Shown here one piece after another: positions 12,581-15,007 of a stretch of 15,007 bases of DNA. Made by a program: the position numbers and the translations under genes. The DNA comes from JBQCDV01 sp051960855 (GTDB taxonomy: Bacteria > Actinomycetota > Actinomycetes > JAJZTN01): contig JBQCDV010000089.1 in NCBI GenBank assembly GCA_051960855.1, positions 1-15,007 of the forward strand, written 5' to 3'. The notes under the pieces were generated by a model. It did not search any database, was not told where the DNA came from, and worked only from the letters and a program-made list of their open reading frames with translations. The first letter of the stretch is position 1. The number at the start of each line of letters is the position of its first letter.

Positions 12581-13752
12581 GCGAGCGTCTCCGCCAGCTC
12601 GGCCTCGACCGCCTGCTGGAGGCGGTCCTCGAGCTCGGGGACGCCGATCTTGCGCAGCAGCTCGGCGAAGAATCCGTGCACGACCAGGCGGCGCGCCTCC
12701 GACTCCGGGATGCCGCGCGCCTGCAGGTAGAACAGCTGCTCGTCGTCGAAGCGACCCGTCGCGCTCGCGTGGCCGGCCCCGATGATCTCGCCCGTCTCGA
12801 TCTCGAGGTTGGGCACCGAGTCGGCGCGGGCACCGTCGGTGAGCACGAGGTTGCGGTTGAGCTCGTAGGTGTCGGTGCCCTCGGCCCCGGCGCGGATCAG
12901 CACGTCGCCGACCCACACGGTGTGGGCGTCGTCGCCCTGCAGCGCGCCCTTGTACATGACGTTGCTGCGGCAGTGCGCGACGGAGTGGTCGACGAAGAGC
13001 CGGTGCTCCAGGTGCTGGCCGGCGTCGGCGAAGTACAGACCGCGCAGCTCGGCGTCGCCGCCCGTGCCGGTGTAGTCCACGGTCTCGACGACGCGCACGA
13101 GGTCACCGCCGAAGGTCACCTGGGTCGAGGCGACGCGAGCGTCGCGCCCCAGACGCACGGCCTGGTGGGCGGTGTGCACCGCGTCGTCGTCCCAATCCTG
13201 GATGCTGACGAGGTCGAGGCTGGCGCCGTCTCCGACGAGGACGGACACCTGACCGGCGTACTCGGCGTGGCCGGTGTGCTCGAGGACGACGGTCGCCTTG
13301 GCGAAGGCGCCGACCTCGATGACGACGTGACCCCATACCCGGCTGCCCGTGCCGCGCAGCGAGAGCATGACCGGCCGGTCGAGCTGAGCCTCCTTGGGCA
13401 CGCTCACGACCAGCGCGGCGGGCGCCTGCGCGACGGCGAGCGCCGAGAGCCGGTCGACCGGAGTCGGTACCGAGCGGACGAAGGGGTCGTCCGCGGCGAG
13501 CTCCCGGACCTCGACGCCGTCGGGGAGGTCGGACGTCACGTCCAGCCGCTCCTGCGAGGGCTCGCCGTCGAGCAGCGAGCGCAGCCGGTCGATGGGGGTG
13601 AAGCGCCAGTCCTCCTCGCGCCCCGTCAGCGCGGGAAAGGCGGCCGGGTCGAAGCTGCGCAGCCGCTCGCCCCGGTTGGACTCGGGGTGGACGGTGGCGG
13701 CACCTCCGGCGTGGGAGTGCGCGGCGAGGCCGTGCTGAGCGACGTCGGTCAT
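12577..13752 (-). CDS. sufD: SufD Fe-S scaffold subunit
   Basis: 391-residue beta-helix subunit of the SufBC2D scaffold. The N-terminal helical region includes REEDWRFTPIDRLRSLL. A long parallel beta-helix follows. The C-terminal part IGAGHASATGRFDDEQLFYLQARGI is the family hallmark, ending in HGFFAELLRKI. E. coli SufD has a Cys-x-His pair (Cys358/His360) at this hallmark; here the His is kept (AGHASATG) but the Cys position is Ala, a pattern I recall from actinobacterial SufD, so it is probably lineage-typical. The ATG at 13752 shares one base with the sufB stop (TGATG). The 3' end overlaps the ferredoxin ATG by 4 nt. Confidence 0.95.
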   Translation of the reverse strand: MTDVAQHGLAAHSHAGGAATVHPESNRGERLRSFDPAAFPALTGREEDWRFTPIDRLRSLLDGEPSQERLDVTSDLPDGVEVRELAADDPFVRSVPTPVDRLSALAVAQAPAALVVSVPKEAQLDRPVMLSLRGTGSRVWGHVVIEVGAFAKATVVLEHTGHAEYAGQVSVLVGDGASLDLVSIQDWDDDAVHTAHQAVRLGRDARVASTQVTFGGDLVRVVETVDYTGTGGDAELRGLYFADAGQHLEHRLFVDHSVAHCRSNVMYKGALQGDDAHTVWVGDVLIRAGAEGTDTYELNRNLVLTDGARADSVPNLEIETGEIIGAGHASATGRFDDEQLFYLQARGIPESEARRLVVHGFFAELLRKIGVPELEDRLQQAVEAELAETLA

Positions 13753-15007
13753 CAGCCGACCGCTCCTTCCATCTGCAGCTCGATCAGGCGGTTGAGCTCG
13801 AGGGCGTACTCCATCGGCAGCTCACGGGCGATCGGCTCGACGAAGCCGCGCACGATCATCGCCATGGCCTCCTCCTCGGTCAGACCACGGCTCATCAGGT
13901 AGAAGAGCTGGTCCTCGCTGACCTTGGAGACGGTCGCCTCGTGTCCCATCGCGACGTCGTCCTCACGCACGTCGACGTAGGGGTAGGTGTCCGAGCGGCT
14001 GATGGTGTCGACCAGCAGCGCGTCGCAGCGCACCGTGCTCGCGGAGTGGTGCGCGCCCTCGAGCACCTGGACCAGGCCTCGGTAGGAGGTGCGGCCGCCG
14101 CCTCGCGCGACGGACTTCGACACGATCGAGGAGGACGTGTAGGGCGCGGCGTGCACCATCTTGGCGCCGGCGTCCTGGTGCTGCCCCTCGCCGGCGAAGG
14201 CGATCGAGAGCGTCTCACCCTTGGCGTGCGGGCCGGTGAGCCAGACCGCCGGGTACTTCATCGTCACCTTGGAGCCGATGTTGCCGTCGACCCACTCCAT
14301 GGTGGCGCCCTCGGCGGCCGTCGCCCGCTTGGTGACCAGGTTGTACACGTTGTTCGACCAGTTCTGGATGGTCGTGTACCGGACGCGCGCGTTCTTCTTG
14401 ACGATGATCTCGACCACCGCGGAGTGCAGCGAGTCGCTCGAGTACACCGGCGCGGTGCAGCCCTCGACGTAGTGCACGTACGAGCCCTCGTCGGCGATGA
14501 TCAGCGTCCGCTCGAACTGGCCCATGTTCTCGGTGTTGATCCGGAAGTAGGCCTGCAGCGGGATGTCCACGTGCACGCCCGGCGGCACGTAGATGAACGA
14601 CCCGCCGGACCAGACGGCGGTGTTCAGCGAGGCGAACTTGTTGTCGCCCACCGGGATCACCGTGCCGAAGTACTCCTTGAAGAGCTCCTCGTGCTCGCGG
14701 AGCGCGGTGTCCGTGTCTAGGAAGATCACGCCCTGCTGCGTGAGGCTCTCCTGCAGCTTGTGATAGACGACCTCGCTCTCGTACTGCGCACCGACGCCCG
14801 CGAGGTACTTCTTCTCCGCCTCGGGGATGCCGAGCTTGTCCCACGTGTCCTTGATGTCGGCAGGCAGGTCGTCCCACGACTGCGCCTGCTTCTCGGTGGG
14901 CTTGATGTAGTAGTAGATGTTGTCGAAGTCGATCTCGTTCAGGTTCCCGCCCCACTGCGGCAGCGGCCGGGCAAGGAAGTAGTCGAGCGACTTGTGGCGG
15001 AACTTCC
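13752..15007 (-). CDS. sufB: SufB Fe-S scaffold subunit, 5' end outside window
   Basis: Main scaffold protein on which the SUF cluster is built. 417 residues are visible, from KFRHKSLDYFLARPLPQWGG to IELQMEGAVG; by comparison with full-length SufB about 50-80 N-terminal residues are missing. An ATG-like start at 14729 (GTG) is internal, because the frame upstream encodes clear SufB sequence (STEK-like YIKPTEKQAQSW, then GVGAQYESEVVYHK). The Cys matching E. coli SufB Cys405 is in VRCDALLVD (codon 14025-14027), and the following GHEATVSK keeps the conserved His. SufB of some mycobacteria carries an intein; none interrupts the visible part. The TGA shares a base with the sufD ATG. The promoter and any sufR lie beyond the right edge. 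Confidence 0.96.
   Translation of the reverse strand, partial: KFRHKSLDYFLARPLPQWGGNLNEIDFDNIYYYIKPTEKQAQSWDDLPADIKDTWDKLGIPEAEKKYLAGVGAQYESEVVYHKLQESLTQQGVIFLDTDTALREHEELFKEYFGTVIPVGDNKFASLNTAVWSGGSFIYVPPGVHVDIPLQAYFRINTENMGQFERTLIIADEGSYVHYVEGCTAPVYSSDSLHSAVVEIIVKKNARVRYTTIQNWSNNVYNLVTKRATAAEGATMEWVDGNIGSKVTMKYPAVWLTGPHAKGETLSIAFAGEGQHQDAGAKMVHAAPYTSSSIVSKSVARGGGRTSYRGLVQVLEGAHHSASTVRCDALLVDTISRSDTYPYVDVREDDVAMGHEATVSKVSEDQLFYLMSRGLTEEEAMAMIVRGFVEPIARELPMEYALELNRLIELQMEGAVG

Noticed and set aside
12085..13902. 605-codon plus-strand open frame opposite sufC, the ferredoxin and sufD
   Set aside because: Antisense artefact of GC-rich codon usage; no recognisable domain and it crosses four well-supported genes.
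14729..14729. GTG at 14729 as the start of sufB
   Set aside because: The same frame continues upstream to the window edge and encodes conserved SufB sequence, so this codon is an internal valine.
13752..15007. Search for an intein in SufB
   Set aside because: The visible 417 residues read as uninterrupted SufB; an intein could only lie in the missing N-terminus.
1..15007. Mobile element, prophage, CRISPR, toxin-antitoxin or RNA gene
   Set aside because: No transposase, integrase, array repeats, paired small toxin-like genes or tRNA/rRNA-like segments were recognised on either strand; almost all of the window is occupied by conserved genes.

Overview
The window is a GC-rich (roughly 70% by eye), gene-dense stretch of chromosome, most likely from an actinobacterium (Actinomycetota). 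The gene content supports this: a SUF operon in the order sufB-sufD-Rieske-sufC-sufS-sufU-sufT, an actinobacterial Vms1-like release factor (acVLRF1), and the trio ABC-F / short HTH protein / crotonase. As I recall, Mycobacterium tuberculosis carries the same trio (Rv1473, Rv1473A, Rv1472) close to its SUF operon. Genus cannot be settled from the sequence. I see no RNA gene, mobile element, prophage, CRISPR array or plasmid function.

Layout. 1-973 (-): molybdenum cofactor gene moaA, cut by the left edge. 1010-1996 (+): a SURF1-type cytochrome oxidase assembly protein, divergent from moaA. 1993-5805 (-): a probable unit read HTH protein, crotonase, ABC exporter, atypical SDR. 5952-7550 (-): an ABC-F ATPase, which may or may not feed the same transcript across a 146-nt gap. 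7594-8556 (+): a membrane-anchored zinc metallopeptidase. 8553-15007 (-): the SUF operon, read from the right edge leftward, with the 5' end of sufB outside the window and a VLRF1-type peptidyl-tRNA hydrolase as its last gene.

How the genes work together. SufB, SufD and SufC form the iron-sulfur scaffold and its ATPase. SufS with SufU mobilises sulfur from cysteine. The Rieske ferredoxin and the SufT-like protein are accessory factors. Most junctions in the operon overlap by 1-4 nt or are a few nt apart, so translational coupling is likely. MoaA carries two [4Fe-4S] sites and is a potential client of the pathway. The ABC-F protein and VLRF1 both belong to ribosome-associated families.

Most of the window is conserved core genome and I found no convincing undescribed system. 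The points worth a second look are: both convergent gene pairs end in a shared CTAG stop palindrome; four in-frame tandem duplications lie in protein tails; the SDR lacks the catalytic Tyr and Lys; the crotonase has Gln where one catalytic Glu is expected; sufC appears to start at TTG; and a release factor sits at the end of an Fe-S operon. No stretch longer than 300 bases lacks a gene.
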